Source: Auricularia sp. M13
Lineage: Eukaryota > Basidiomycota > Agaricomycetes > Auriculariales > Auriculariaceae
NCBI GenBank assembly: GCA_037042915.1
Contig: CM073202.1
Span: 2,108,001 to 2,172,000, forward strand
Length of the DNA stretch: 64,000 nucleotides
Reading direction: 5' to 3'
Shown: positions 1 to 10,402 of the stretch, piece after piece
How positions within the stretch are numbered: the first letter of the stretch is position 1
Layout: every line of letters begins with the position of its first letter
Made by a program: the position numbers and the translations under genes
The notes under the pieces: model-generated
Seen by the model: only the letters and a program-made list of their open reading frames with translations
Told to the model about the DNA's origin: nothing
The model's database searches: none

Positions 1-495
1 AGCGCGAGCGCGGCTCCAGCACAGGGCGCACGGCGCCAGAGCCAGGGTTGGGATGCGACTTGGACAGCGGCGCCGGCCGCTCGTCCGCACGGCGCACACA
101 GTCGGATCGCGCGCTGATAGCAGCCTCGTCCGGGCCCTCGCCCCCCGCGCTCGACGGCGACTCGGACGAGTCGGACGTAAAGCCCGAGAGCTCGCTGTCG
201 GACACGCCGAGCGAGAAGTGGGCGCCGGGCGCGGCGACGGCGGGCGGGTCGGCGCCATCGCACGGGCCGCGCTTCGCACTGGCCAGGTTGCGGTTCCATA
301 GGCGCCAGGACAGGTTCTCCAGGCGGGCGCCGTCGTCGATGGCGTCCCTGCAGCGCGAAAAGACTGGCGGCGGCGGTCAGGCGGGCTGGCGACTCGGGCC
401 GCATGCAGCCAGGGCGTACCTTGCCAGAGCGCGTGGCAGTCGTCCTGCTTGTCGACCTTGTCGAACGCGACGCTCAGCACCGGGACTGCGGCCAT
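1..495 (-). CDS. DUF1752 (AreA/GATA-like domain) regulator, N-terminal part, cut by left edge
   Basis: The start ATG is at 493-495. Exon 1 (420-495) encodes a short N-terminus beginning MAAVPVLSVAFDKVDK. A 56-nt GT-AG intron (419-364) follows, then exon 2 (363 to the window edge) stays open. Across the junction reads LWQVFSRCRDAID, then RLENLSWRLWNRNLASAKR, which is the signature of the fungal DUF1752 domain found at the N-terminus of AreA-type nitrogen regulators and of many other fungal proteins with no GATA finger. After the domain the chain is acidic, Ser- and Pro-rich, typical of a disordered regulatory region. Whether a zinc finger follows cannot be seen because the gene leaves the window. 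The gene lies 141 bp downstream of the Sfp1-like gene on the same strand. The domain call is firm; the function (nuclear regulator) is an inference. Confidence 0.8.
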   Translation of the reverse strand, partial: MAAVPVLSVAFDKVDKQDDCHALWQGTPWLHAARVASPPDRRRQSFRAAGTPSTTAPAWRTCPGAYGTATWPVRSAARAMAPTRPPSPRPAPTSRSACPTASSRALRPTRPSRRRARGARARTRLLSARDPTVCAVRTSGRRRCPSRIPTLALAPCALCWSRARA

Positions 496-636
496 GCTCG
501 CGGGCGCTGGAGACGGCGGCGACGGGCTCGCAGCTCGCAGACTGAAAGAGAGAGAGTCAAGGGTGGATTGCGTCCGGTCCGCACGACGGGGGATAGTCGG
601 GGTCATGTGTTTGTTCACGTGGTGCTATTACAGTTG

Positions 637-1394
637 CTAACAAGCCCGGACTACACACGTGCCCCTCCTCAAGTGATAGTCCAACCCAGACGCGTTGCGG
701 TAGCTCTGCCAGAACAACAACAACGGCTTAGCCACAACCTTCGCGGCACAAATTAATCCGCCCTTGCCTTGATGCAGCCCGCCCTTGGGCACAAGTATTT
801 CTTTCTCTCAGTCTCACCCTTGCCCGGTTTCAGCTTGGGCCGCTCCAGCTCGCGCAGCGAGAGACACAAGGGAGCAGCCTCGTCCAGCCGCCGCGTCGGG
901 TACGGCCCAGGCGCGCGCGCAGCCCGGGCATCACTCGTGCGCACAACAAAGGTCCCGAACGCGCTCGTGACCGGGTCCAGCAGCCGCCCGACCGCCGCCT
1001 CGTCAGAAACAACATGCTCCTCCTCGAAATGGCACACCAGTGCGTGCAGGTCCGCCAGCCGCAGCCCGCAGCATGTATAATCGCGGCACTGCGTTACCAA
1101 CGTGTCAGTCCCCATATTACATCTCTGCGGCTGTTCAAGCTTACAAGGTCGCGTTCTGGACATGGGGGCACGTATATGCGCGTCGCATCGCTCGTAGGCG
1201 ATTCTGCGCGCGTCGATGTACTGCAAACGCTCGTCGACGCGTCCGAAGGCACCGCTGCAAAGCTGCAGCGCGATGAAAAGAGGCTGACTGTGGCGGTCTA
1301 ACAAACCCACTCACTCGGCAAGCATGGCGTCCCAGTCGACATACTCCTCCATCATCGTCACCTCCGTATCCATCGTGGTCGTCGAGAGCGACAT
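637..1394 (-). CDS. Sfp1-like C2H2 zinc-finger protein, four exons, one GC-AG intron
   Basis: The model is four exons: 1394-1315, 1262-1145, 1088-768 and 705-637, giving about 195 residues. Near residue 67 is a first finger, CRDYTCCG followed by DLHALVCHFEEEHV, and near the C-terminus a second, YLCPRAGCIK joined to SYRNASGLDYHLRRGTC. This widely split finger pair is the arrangement of the Sfp1 family, which in yeast controls ribosomal-protein and ribosome-biogenesis genes. The last intron (767-706) begins with GC in an AAG|GCAAGG context; without it the second finger would be truncated, so the GC donor is well supported. The N-terminus is short and acidic (MSLSTTTMDTEVTMMEEYVD). At 195 residues it is much smaller than yeast Sfp1, so its target genes cannot be assumed. 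Confidence 0.8.
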
Positions 1395-2575
1395 CTTGAA
1401 CTGGTGAGAGTGATAAAGCAAAGGCAATTCCAGATAACTTCGCAGGGCAAAACGGGAACAGAATTTGACATTGGATCCTTGACAACAGAAAAGTCTATGG
1501 CGCCGTGACTAGATCCACTTTGACGTAACGCAACGCCGCCCATTCAAAATGAGAATCAGATCTCAGAATGTCGCTGACAAGACATGTACAAGGGCCAGAA
1601 GTCCACGACCTCCAGCCTCCTGCCGATCGCTCAGTTGTTCCTTGCAGTGGAAGAAATGAAAGGCATTCATATACGGTACGGCCTCCTCGCATTGACTCAG
1701 TCAGCTCCGTATCGGGAGCACCATGACCAGTCGACCAACGCCATGGAATCGCCCGAGTGCGTTCGAGTGGATCCTCAGCGCGCCGCGCCTCCTCCCATTC
1801 TGCATCAGATGCTCCAAGCCTCCAAGCTCCCAGTCACGCACCCGTGTCCCACGTCCAGGGACTCCACTCGTCGCAGGGAACAGATGAGAGAGAGATGAGC
1901 GATGGACTCGATGGAGGCCGATGGGGCAATGACGACAGGGTGACGCGGAGGATAGTGGCCTTCAAGCTCCCGTTGCAGCCCGCGGAGTCGGCGAAACGCA
2001 GGGCCGCATACACAGGCACACAGCTGTACGGAGTACAGCGAGCCGCACTGCTCGTCAGGCAAAGTCCAGGGGCGCGTGAGAGGCTGTGCATTTCTGGGGA
2101 ATGCGAAATGAAATGAATGCGCGGTGGCACCGGATGCTCAGCCACCCGAAATGCACCACTGTACCAGAATGAAACTCAGAACCTGCGCTGTACGGAGATT
2201 GAGAGTACCATTTATTATTTAATATTGGATGAAAATACGCAGACGTGTGTGTGTGTGGATACAATGACAATGCAGGGGGCGTGTTACTGGTGGGAAAATG
2301 GATACAACTGGGCTGCTCCAGGCGGGTGGAAATGCGAAAGACGACCGAGATGACTGATCTCCACTGTGATAAAGATAAGAGCTCTTTGCACGGGAATGCG
2401 ACGCGAGAGCAATGAGGAGGGAAAAACGTTGGAAAGCGTGTGGAGAGCGTAAAAGCGTCCGCATCCGGGAGACGGAACGGCAGCGCGGCATCTAAGAGAG
2501 CAACAAAGTCAGAATATAAGGCATTAGAAGGATATGAAGAAACTCACAGCAGGCATAAGGCGGAGCGTGATGGGA
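1395..2575. other. Intergenic, no gene recognised
   Basis: This 1.18-kb stretch lies between the start of the Sfp1-like gene and the 3' end of the YANK-type kinase gene. Open frames on both strands are short, lack recognisable domains and cannot be joined by plausible introns. A short TG run lies near 2244-2257. It presumably holds the Sfp1-like promoter. Confidence 0.5.
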
Positions 2576-4558
2576 TTAGCGTTTGGCACGAGTGGGACTA
2601 GGTGGCAAAGGCAACGCGGCCGCGGCATCGACCGTCTTGGGCAGTGAGTCATGAGAGCCGCCCAACGAGCTTTGCGATCGAGGGAGTTCCTCCATTTCAT
2701 AATCCGCATCGCTCGTACGACTGCGAAGCACAGCGGGAGGCGGCGCAGCCATGGCCGTGCCCGGCCGCGAAGGCACAGGAGACCCAGCGGTCGGTTTGAC
2801 CGTCTTAACGGGCTTCGTAAGCCTGAAATAGCTCTGGCGCGTCATCTTCGTGTAATCCCACACCGTAAACCTAGAAAGACGCCAATCAGCTTTCAAATGT
2901 GGAAGGAATTGTGTGTGCGCCAGCACAACAGGACTGGGACGCACTCTTCTTCCAGCTGCCGCTTCTCCGGGCTGAGTTTGCTAATATCGACAGCCTTGCG
3001 CTTCTTGTGCGTGAGCAGCTCGCTGGGTGCCATGTACTCGTCCAGCTCGTGTCCAAAGTCGAAGTTCATCTTCTTGGGCTGGAAAAGGAAAATGCGGCCA
3101 AAAGGGAAATAGCACGTGGCGATCAGCGAGCACGTTCGCGGAACAAACTATCCCCGGCGGATCGGACCGGAGACAGGGGCGATATGGTACTCACATCAGG
3201 CACAAAAGGGGGCGTCATGGCCTTCTTGTCGAGTTTCTCCCAGTCGTATCCAGCGAACCACGCGTGCGACCGCAGGTCGGACAGGCCCTGGCCTTTGGGC
3301 TTGCAGGCGAGCCGCTTGGACGGGTTCTTCTCCATCAACTGTGCGTCATGGCATGGCAGGTTGAGCGCGATGCAGCGGCGGAGCAAAATGAATGTGCCAC
3401 GCACCCGCATGATGCAGTCCTTGGCCTCTGCGCTCACGAGGTCGACCGTCACCTCCGGATATTCGGGCTGGTCATGCATGATTTTGCGCATGATCTCTTT
3501 CGTCTTCTTCGCCTGGAACGGTCTTCGGTAGAACAACGATGTCAGCCCGAAACGCACAACGATTGCCGGGTGTTTTTGTACCTCCTTCCGAATGCGAGCT
3601 CGAACGCCATGACGCCCAACGACCACCAGTCTACGGTAAAGGTGTAGCCCTTGCGATATATCATCTCTGGCGCCATGTAGTAGCACGTGCCCGCGATGGA
3701 AGTGTGCGGGCGGTTGCTCTCGTAGTGGCACGCCACGTTGAAATCCGTTAAATGGGCATGTCCGTCCTGGTCGAGCAGAACGTTGTCAGGCTTGATATCC
3801 CTGAATTTATTTTAGAATGGCTGCGCATCAACAAGAAGGCGGGAGTAGCTACCGATGGATAATATGATGCGAATGCAGATATGCCACGGCGGAGGACAGT
3901 TCTGCGATGTAGAATCGTACTGAATCTTCGCCTAGCGTAAGATTGCGCTCGAAATGAACTACAAAGGCTCTCAGTGGGCGCCAGGGTGAACCTTCGGGTT
4001 TGCGCACATCGTAAGTCGCCGCCGAGCATCAAATCGAGGACCATAAAGCAGTTCTCGTCGTCCTGGAATGCAAAGCGCATGTTGCAGATGAAGGTGTGGT
4101 CAATCTACATGCGGGTGTGAGCTCAGACTGCCAGACGAGAGATGCGGGTGGCACGCGCCTCTTCCAATAATCGTCGTTCCTGGACAATGTTGTTCACGGC
4201 GTGCATGTAGATGCATCTGGCAGGATGTTTAGAGCTGGCCGTGGTAACGAACGGGTCTAGGTGGTGCTCACTGTCGCTTGTTTATGTACTTGAGAGCATA
4301 AAGTTTATTGTCGAGCTTATGTTCGACGACTCGGACCTGGTGCAGGGGCCGGGTGTTAGGGACAGGGCCACGCGAGAGATTTGCAGCGCACCTTGCCAAA
4401 TGCGCCCTTTCCTACGGCACGGTGCAAGTCAAAGTGATAAAGATCGACCTCGGAATTCAGGTCGACGGGCTGCGCGGCGGGGGGTCAGCGGGCGAGCTGA
4501 GAGTAGGAGAGCGGCGCACCTCTTCGGGGCAGCAGCAGCAGCAGCACACAGCGCCCAT
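2576..4558 (-). CDS. YANK/STK32-type AGC serine/threonine kinase with acylation-like N-terminus
   Basis: About nine exons on the minus strand. The start MGAVCCCCCCPEE is at 4558. Glycine 2 followed by six cysteines resembles an N-myristoylation and palmitoylation signal, so plasma-membrane attachment is likely. Kinase motifs then come in order: GKGAFGK and V in the next exon (P-loop), LYALKYINK (catalytic Lys), the hydrophobic lobe FMVLDLMLGGDLR, HSHHIIHR joined to DIKPDNVLL (HRD loop), HLTDFNVAC (DFN in place of DFG, as in YANK kinases), AGTCYYMAPEM (APE) and DWWSLGVMAFEL. After the domain comes PKKMNFDFGHELDEY and a basic KKRKAVDISKL segment, then a Ser/Pro-rich tail ending in PSPTRAKR. DFN and the DWWSLGV context argue for STK32/YANK rather than other AGC groups. 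It is divergent from the next kinase gene, 570 bp apart. Exon edges are by eye. Confidence 0.88.
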
Positions 4559-5127
4559 GGCATGCCAGAGGGCAGTGGGTGGTGGCGGGTCAAAATGCGT
4601 GAATCAGGCCAACGAGCGGCCATTGTTATAGCACGGCCAAGTCCGAGGTTACATGAAAGAAAAGAACAAGAATCCGCTTCGGGGGCACACGCTTTCGACG
4701 TCCGCAACTGCCCTTTGTTCCCGATAAAGAAATCCGGGATCCCACACACAATGGCCCGCCCCCACGCGGGCCTTCGCATGTCGCCAGGGTTATTCTGCGC
4801 GGGGATATTGCACTGAGCGCAGTGTACTTTGCTCTGAGCTCATGCTGTCACTACAGCAGTCCAATATGGTTTGAACACCAAGACAACAAGGTCCAATGCA
4901 CGTCCAGCCTGCATCTTATTCAACTATGATTTCAGGCACAATTGCTGGCCAAGTCGCGTGTGATTCGCAAACCGATATGTCCGCTCAAAGCCGCATTTCT
5001 CCTCCAGACCATGACCTCCAAAAAAGGCGGCGGCCGTCGGACAACGCTTGCTCTCTGTTCCAGCTTCACGCCAGGCTGATGGCCTGCTAAAAACGACTGA
5101 AACGACGACCCGGAAGATTCCTTGTGC
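4559..5127. other. Divergent promoter region between two kinase genes
   Basis: This 569-bp gap separates the starts of the YANK-type (minus) and SRPK-like (plus) kinases, so it should contain both promoters. I see no clear TATA box, no ORF with a domain and no repeat. Confidence 0.45.
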
Positions 5128-6995
5128 ATGTTAGCTCTCGTCCGCATCGCGCGTCGACGCATCCAGGCGCATGCGAGTGTGCGCAGGCGATTACTGGCAG
5201 TCCAAAATATGAGCTGATTTCGCACTTAGCGCGTATCGAGCAGGAGAAATGGGCGCAAGAGTTCTATCCTGTGCGCATCGGCCAGGTATTCAACTCACGA
5301 TACCGTGTGGTTGGGAAGCTCGGTTACGGTGCATACGGAACCACCTGGCTATGTCGCGACCTAGTGTGAGCCTATATTACCGAGTTTGCGGAACAGAATA
5401 ATTCCGTTCGGCGGTTTGCGGAAACGGAATAATTCCGATTTTCACTCTCGTACCCTATGCGTCCCAGGACCGTACTAGACCTGTAATTCACAACAATATA
5501 GCGACTCTTATGCCCGCAACTCGCTCCAGGACCAAGCCTTCAAGGAGAGGAGTGTGTTGCCACTTGGTTGCCACTCTGCATTGCCCTTGTAGAACTTGCA
5601 TCAGGCAATAATCAGGCTTCATTTTCTACCATGTGTGCATCAGCCTTGTGTATAAACAAGAGGAGGACATGAGGAAGCGAGGTGGGGCCGAGAGGGCCAT
5701 GGGGTGGTGCTATGATTTGAACGGAATTATTCCGTTTCCGCAAACCGCCGAACGGAATTATTCCGTTCCGCAAACTCGGTATTGCAACCAGCTGCGTGCC
5801 CATTGATTCGATTATGAGGCTAGGAAAGACGACCATGTCGCCCTGAAAGTTGCTCCGCGACCTGCACTCGAAAAGGAGCTGAATGTGCTACAACATATTG
5901 GCTCCATAAAGACGGAGCATGCTGGTGCTTTATTCGTGCGGCCGTTGCTTGACTCGTGCGAAATCGACAATACGGACGGCGCCTTTCTGTGCGCTGTGTA
6001 CCCGCCTCTCGCCAGATCCTTAAGGGAATTTAGACGATTTCACACAGACGCTGCAGTACCCCCGTTTCTGCTTAAGCTAATCCTGGTCCATCTCTTCCTT
6101 TCGCTGGACTTTCTACACGCCGAAGCTAGGATTATACACACGGCGGGTACGTAAAGCAGCTGCTGGATCGTCTTTTCCTGATGGCGCGTCCTCAGATATC
6201 CAAGAGCACAACATCCTACTCGAGCTGAACGAAGCGACGGGCAAAGAGGATCTGCTAAAATTCGAGCGCGACGAACGTGCCTCGCCCAATGCGCGCAAAA
6301 TCGACCCAGATGGCGCGCACGAAGTCTACCTCTCCCGCCCGCTCGTCCCACCGCAGTATCTATACGGTTGCCCGATGCTGTGCGACTTCAGCGAGGCGCG
6401 CTTCGCCAATGACTGCGACGCGCAGGCAGACATCCAGCCGTACCAGTACTGCGCGCCAGAAGTGATTCTGGACGTTCCGTGGGACAAAAAGGCCGACATA
6501 TGGGCCGTCGGTGCGATGGTACGCACCCGCCTACATTGCAGATACGCGTGTTAACGTATTTGCTGCGCCTCGCTGCTGGACATGTAGACCTGGGACGTGC
6601 TTGGCATCAGTAGCCTCTTTCCTCCGTCTGACAAGAAGCCAAGGAGTATTCACCATGTCGCTCGAATGGCTGCACTTTTGGGTCCACCGCCCAAAGATTT
6701 CCTCGAGTGGGCAAAGCAGTGGTTTGACGAGCATGGTATGCGTACCGTCTCTATCGTTGTTTAATCCATTCACGAGGTATCTATGGTAGGAAACTGGACC
6801 AATTTGGTCGACATCCCAGAGGTGACCCTCGAGAATTTAGAGACCAGGCTCCCTCCAGAAGAGAGAGACATTTTCTTTGACTTTGCGCGGAAGATGCTAG
6901 CATGGCGACCCGAGGACAGGAGCAGCGCACCGGAATTGCTGGAAGATCCTTGGTTGAATACCATGATTGAATCTCAGACCGAGGACACAACGTAG
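5128..6995 (+). CDS. SRPK-like protein kinase (expanded basidiomycete family), MITE in intron 2
   Basis: Proposed exon 1 (5128-5176) encodes MLALVRIARRRIQAHA, an Arg-rich start; exon 2 (5230-5365) reads EKWAQEFYPVRIGQVF and VGKLGYGAYGTTWLCRDL, the P-loop of SRPK-type kinases. Exon 3 (from 5824) gives DDHVALKV (catalytic Lys) and LEKELNVLQHI (alpha-C Glu). Later exons give IIHT joined to DIQEHNILL (the SRPK-type HTD loop), PMLCDFSEARF (DFS in place of DFG), YCAPEVILDVPWDKKADIW and the C-lobe ending MIESQTEDTT at 6995. Such kinases are numerous in Agaricomycetes; SR-protein substrates are known only for canonical SRPKs. The Gln in HTDIQ and Ser in DFS make full activity uncertain. The start exon is the weakest part of the model: no ATG lies in frame in exon 2. 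Confidence 0.8.
5379..5780. mobile_element. 402-bp MITE with 59-nt terminal inverted repeats
   Basis: The left end 5379-5437 and right end 5722-5780 are inverted copies over 59 nt with a single mismatch (left GGAACAGAAT, right equivalent GGAACGGAAT). Each arm itself holds two similar 23-24 nt units, both containing GTTTGCGGAA and the near-palindrome GGAATAATTCC. The element is flanked by ATT on both sides (5376-5378 and 5781-5783); read one base differently, the flank is a TA duplication. No transposase frame is present, so it is non-autonomous. The TA reading would suit Tc1/mariner and the 3-bp reading other superfamilies; the family is undecided. It lies wholly inside intron 2 of the SRPK-like kinase, and taking it out leaves an intron of normal size (about 55 nt). 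The near-identical arms suggest a recent insertion. Confidence 0.88.
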
Positions 6996-7195
6996 CGGTG
7001 ATAAGAGAGTGCATCTGGTAAGCATGCCAGCGCTACAGACTTCAAATTCTCATGTACGGTGTACATCAGTTGAAACCGCTTTGCGGGCATCTGGCTGCCA
7101 GTGCGTAACACTGTCTCGGGAGGTGTTTCCATATCTCGCGTTTTCTCATGCTCGGGTTATCTCACTGCACCCCTACACCCCAAACGGATCAGTTG

Positions 7196-7681
7196 ATGTC
7201 GACCTTCCTCAGCATTGCCCACCTAGGTCCGATAGGGGGACTGGACTTTGCGTGAGGGGCGTGTTTGTCGAGCTCTGATGGAACACGCTCGTATGCCTCT
7301 TTCTACAGCGCTGTCATGGCCTCGTTGCAGCGCAGTCTTGATGCCGCATCCGACAAGCAGTATTTCATCGTCCCAATACTCGCGTCCTCGGATTTAAAGC
7401 TCGTCGGGGAGGCCGTGGGAGCCGCTGGTTCAGACTGTTCAGCGGCCATATGCAGCTCTGTTCCCAGCGCGTCACAAGACAGGGAACCCTTTTCGGCTGC
7501 GAGTTGTTCTGCGCTGAAAAGTTTAGGTCTCGGCACTCGTACTGTGACAGAGGAACGGATCGTCGGACATCGTCCAGCAGTGGTTTGGAGGGTTCGATTT
7601 GCTGACAGCAATTCCTACTACGAGGCATCAGCCGCTGAGACAGACGACTTTCAGCTTCGCCAAGTTAAATACGCCTTCTGA
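7196..7681 (+). CDS. Hypothetical small protein, two exons
   Basis: An ATG at 7196 opens exon 1 (7196-7251, MSTFLSIAHLGPIGGLDF). A 57-nt GT-AG intron (7252-7308) joins it in frame to exon 2 (7309-7681), giving 142 residues. The product has no recognised domain. It contains FIVPILASSDLKLVGEA, a Ser/Ala-rich middle and a C-terminus ending RQVKYAF. The case for a gene is a start, a clean intron and an open frame of 373 nt; against it, the antisense frame is also open and I recognise no family. It lies 200 bp downstream of the SRPK-like kinase on the same strand. Confidence 0.3.
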
Positions 7682-8127
7682 TGACCTGTAAGTGTGAGTT
7701 TGGAAGCTGGTGCGGGCGGCATATCGGCTTGGTTACTGTGTACGCAGAAACTACCCGCGTCTCCCTTCTCCCCAATCCAAACATGCACGCAAAAGGCATC
7801 CTATGCCCCTCGTTCTACAAGCTGCAGTGCTCAGGCTGCAAAATTTTGGTTGAGATCTTGCGTAATTTCGGCAAATGCTAGTCTCGTCCATGAAGAGCTC
7901 ATGGCCATGTGCAGTCCTCTGAGACAGAAATACACTGATACATATAATCGATACACGATGACACTGTGCATTCTTCTCCGAAGAACGCGGAACGCAGGAT
8001 CTTTACACGGCATGGTCGGTGTACGAGGTGTACGATGTTTTCTGAGCACCATCGAGAGTTCCCTGTTGAGCGCACAGGCGGTCAGTGACTAGCAAAAAAA
8101 GCTCAATTAAGCTGAGAAACTGTACCT
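7682..8127. other. Intergenic, nothing recognised
   Basis: A 446-bp gap lies before the 3' end of the DUF6534 gene. Frames here are short and show no domain or repeat. Confidence 0.4.
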
Positions 8128-9668
8128 TTAGCGTAGGCCGGCCGTCGGATAGTTCGTAAGACGACTAAACGGGATGAGCTCCTCTGGAGCGTAGGCATGC
8201 GGTTTGCCACCCACCTGATCACCACCGGAATCGCGAGCGTCATTCAGGGTGGACTGCCCAGGAGTGCGACCAGCTCTCCACTCGATCTTGCTTGGCCTGG
8301 TCATACTCGTGCTGAAAGAGAGTTCCGATGCTCGGTTGGCGATACGCTCGTTGAGACTGCACATGGTTAACTTAGATTCCCCGCAGCAGGCGCCACTTAC
8401 GAAGCGAGCAGAGAATTCGTGTACACTGGAATATATCAGCGAAAGAAAATTGGACTTTGTATGAGTAACGAACCCTTCACAATGATGACTAGGACCGCAA
8501 GCCAGATGAAGTTGTGCATGGTCACGAACTGTGATTGAAATCTCAGCACCATTCCCTGAGGCAGGAAAACTGTTACTCACTGTAATAACATCAATCACGG
8601 CCAATATACTGAGGACACTTCAGTTGCGACACGCAGAATTACTATCGTCGATCTGACCTGGTGAGCAACCCAGTTGCTGCAGAGACAATTCAATCAGCAG
8701 CTTTTTTATTTGTCGTCGAAGTCGTCAACTTACCAACAACAAAACCAATAATCTTGTCAATGAGCTTGTTCGTCCTGTAACGCATCAGGATGCGAGAAGT
8801 CCACTGGCACAGATCTGGTACATACGATGCGAAGCCGGTCTTTTGTCGTACCAATGCACCGACCATGCAAGCCGCGATCGACACGTCACTCGCAGCGATG
8901 ACACCAAGGGCGCAAGCCGTGAAGGTTTGATAGCGGGTCTCAATGATCGCAAAAGAATAGTACTTGAAGTCGAACGAGACCACAGTCTGTGCTGCTGATC
9001 AGCCACGGAAAGGGACATGCAGCCTCGATGGGAGACGAACCATGGACATGCAGAAGCGCGCCAGGCATAGCGACAGGCAGATACCTGTTAAGATCCATGA
9101 ACCTGAAATCCTCAAGATTCTCAGGCAGAAGAAAGACTGTGGCGGCGGTTAGTGAGTCACCATCCCTGGCCAGAAGGGGTAATTCGTAAAAGGCCATACC
9201 TGCACGCAGAGGGCTACAAGGCCTTGGAATATGATGGAGGTGTTGAGACTCCAGACGGACATGGCCATGCGTTCCGGATGACCGTAAAATGTGATGCCGT
9301 ATTCATAGAGCGTGTGCATGAGGAATGCGCTATGGATCAAATCGAATATGCTAGGAGAGCGTGTTACACGGAAGGCAGCAAGTGATGAGATGCTGGCGTA
9401 CTACACCGTGGCTACCTATCTGCATGTTAGAGGGCCAGGAAGTCATGGCGATGGGCTGTAGTTGCACGTACCAATAGCTTGATAGGCCATGGGTCCTAAG
9501 ACGTTGGTTGTGAGTGCGTGCAGCTTTCAGTGCACGATGTCGAGCGCATACCTTGTCGAAATTGCGGAAATAGTTGAGCGTCTGCAACGTAACGATCCCG
9601 ACGAGGAAGCAGCACAAGCCGACTCCAACCTGGAGTGCTCCCAGTCCCAAGTCTAGCTGAGTAGGCAT
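8128..9668 (-). CDS. DUF6534-family seven-transmembrane protein
   Basis: Multi-exon gene on the minus strand. The start is MPTQLDLGLGALQVGVGL at 9668, leading into the first hydrophobic helix and FLVGIVTLQTLNYFRNF, the usual opening of basidiomycete DUF6534 membrane proteins. Later exons give IHSAFLMHTLYEYGI, SLNTSIIFQGLVALCVQ, FFCLRILRISGSWIL, TACALGVIAASDVSIAACM and TNKLIDKIIGFVV joined to ATGLLT, the family's hallmark loop and helix 6, then FVTMHNFIWLAVLVIIVK. The cytosolic tail is hydrophilic and ends YPTAGLR at 8128. The fold is predicted to be 7-TM with the tail inside; no ligand or G-protein link is known for the family. Exons 2-3 (around 9400-9560) are the least certain part. Confidence 0.75.
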
Positions 9669-10402
9669 TTGATCGTGCGGCTGTGGCGAATTGGCGCTGG
9701 GGACTGTGAGCAGTCGCGTAGCGTTATATAGGTTCGCAGACCAGGATCCGTGGTCTGAATGAGACAATCAGCGTCGGACAGCCTGTGGAGGTGCAAAGAA
9801 CGCGCGGCAAATATGCCGTCCTCGCACAACCTTCATAGCCCACAGCATATCGAATGAGACCTTGAATCGGCAGCTCAAACTCGAACACTGCCCCCTGCTG
9901 ACATTCTTCGCCGATGTACTGCATGGGAACTCACTGCTCCACTGGCGCCTCGCCGATGTCCGCTTCCCACGCGGGAGCACTTGCATTGGCAGGGGCCGAG
10001 TCATCGTGAGACCCCGAAAGCACCCCTCTGTGCACCCGCGTCGTTTGGGCGCAGCGAGTCGTTTTCCGGTCACGGTGCCGGGAGCTGGAAGTTCGTCGAA
10101 GGTCGTAACAATGCTCGTGATACGGTCCCAATGGTTGTCAAACCATCCCGTACAGGAGCTGTAAAAATGTCCCATTAAAGCCATCAATCGACTGTCCGGC
10201 TTGCGAATTACACTGGAAGTGCATCGGGTATCACTCGAAGCAAGAACATGGCTTTGAGGCCGATCTTCATTCTGAAACTCCTGTCTTTCGATCGAAGGAA
10301 CAGAGTATATTTGTGCTTCGAAACCATCAGTCAACAGATCGCGAGCATTCACGACGACAAATCTCACCGAAGCGGGACTAGGTGACAGCTTCCCAAGATT
10401 AA
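9669..10402. other. Intergenic between DUF6534 gene and aminotransferase
   Basis: This 734-bp gap should hold the DUF6534 promoter and the 3' end of the aminotransferase transcript. A 600-nt minus-strand open frame here (9768-10367) begins with GTG and shows no family resemblance, so it is not called a gene. Confidence 0.45.

Noticed and set aside
48-545. Plus-strand open frame of 165 codons at the left edge
   Set aside because: It is the antisense of the DUF1752 gene, whose minus-strand frame matches a known domain across a good intron.
1495-2145. Several open frames on both strands in 1.5-2.2 kb
   Set aside because: They overlap each other, have no domain, and no splice pattern joins them.
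9768-10367. Minus-strand open frame of 199 codons
   Set aside because: It begins with GTG, the first ATG comes late, and it resembles no family; it lies between two well-modelled genes.
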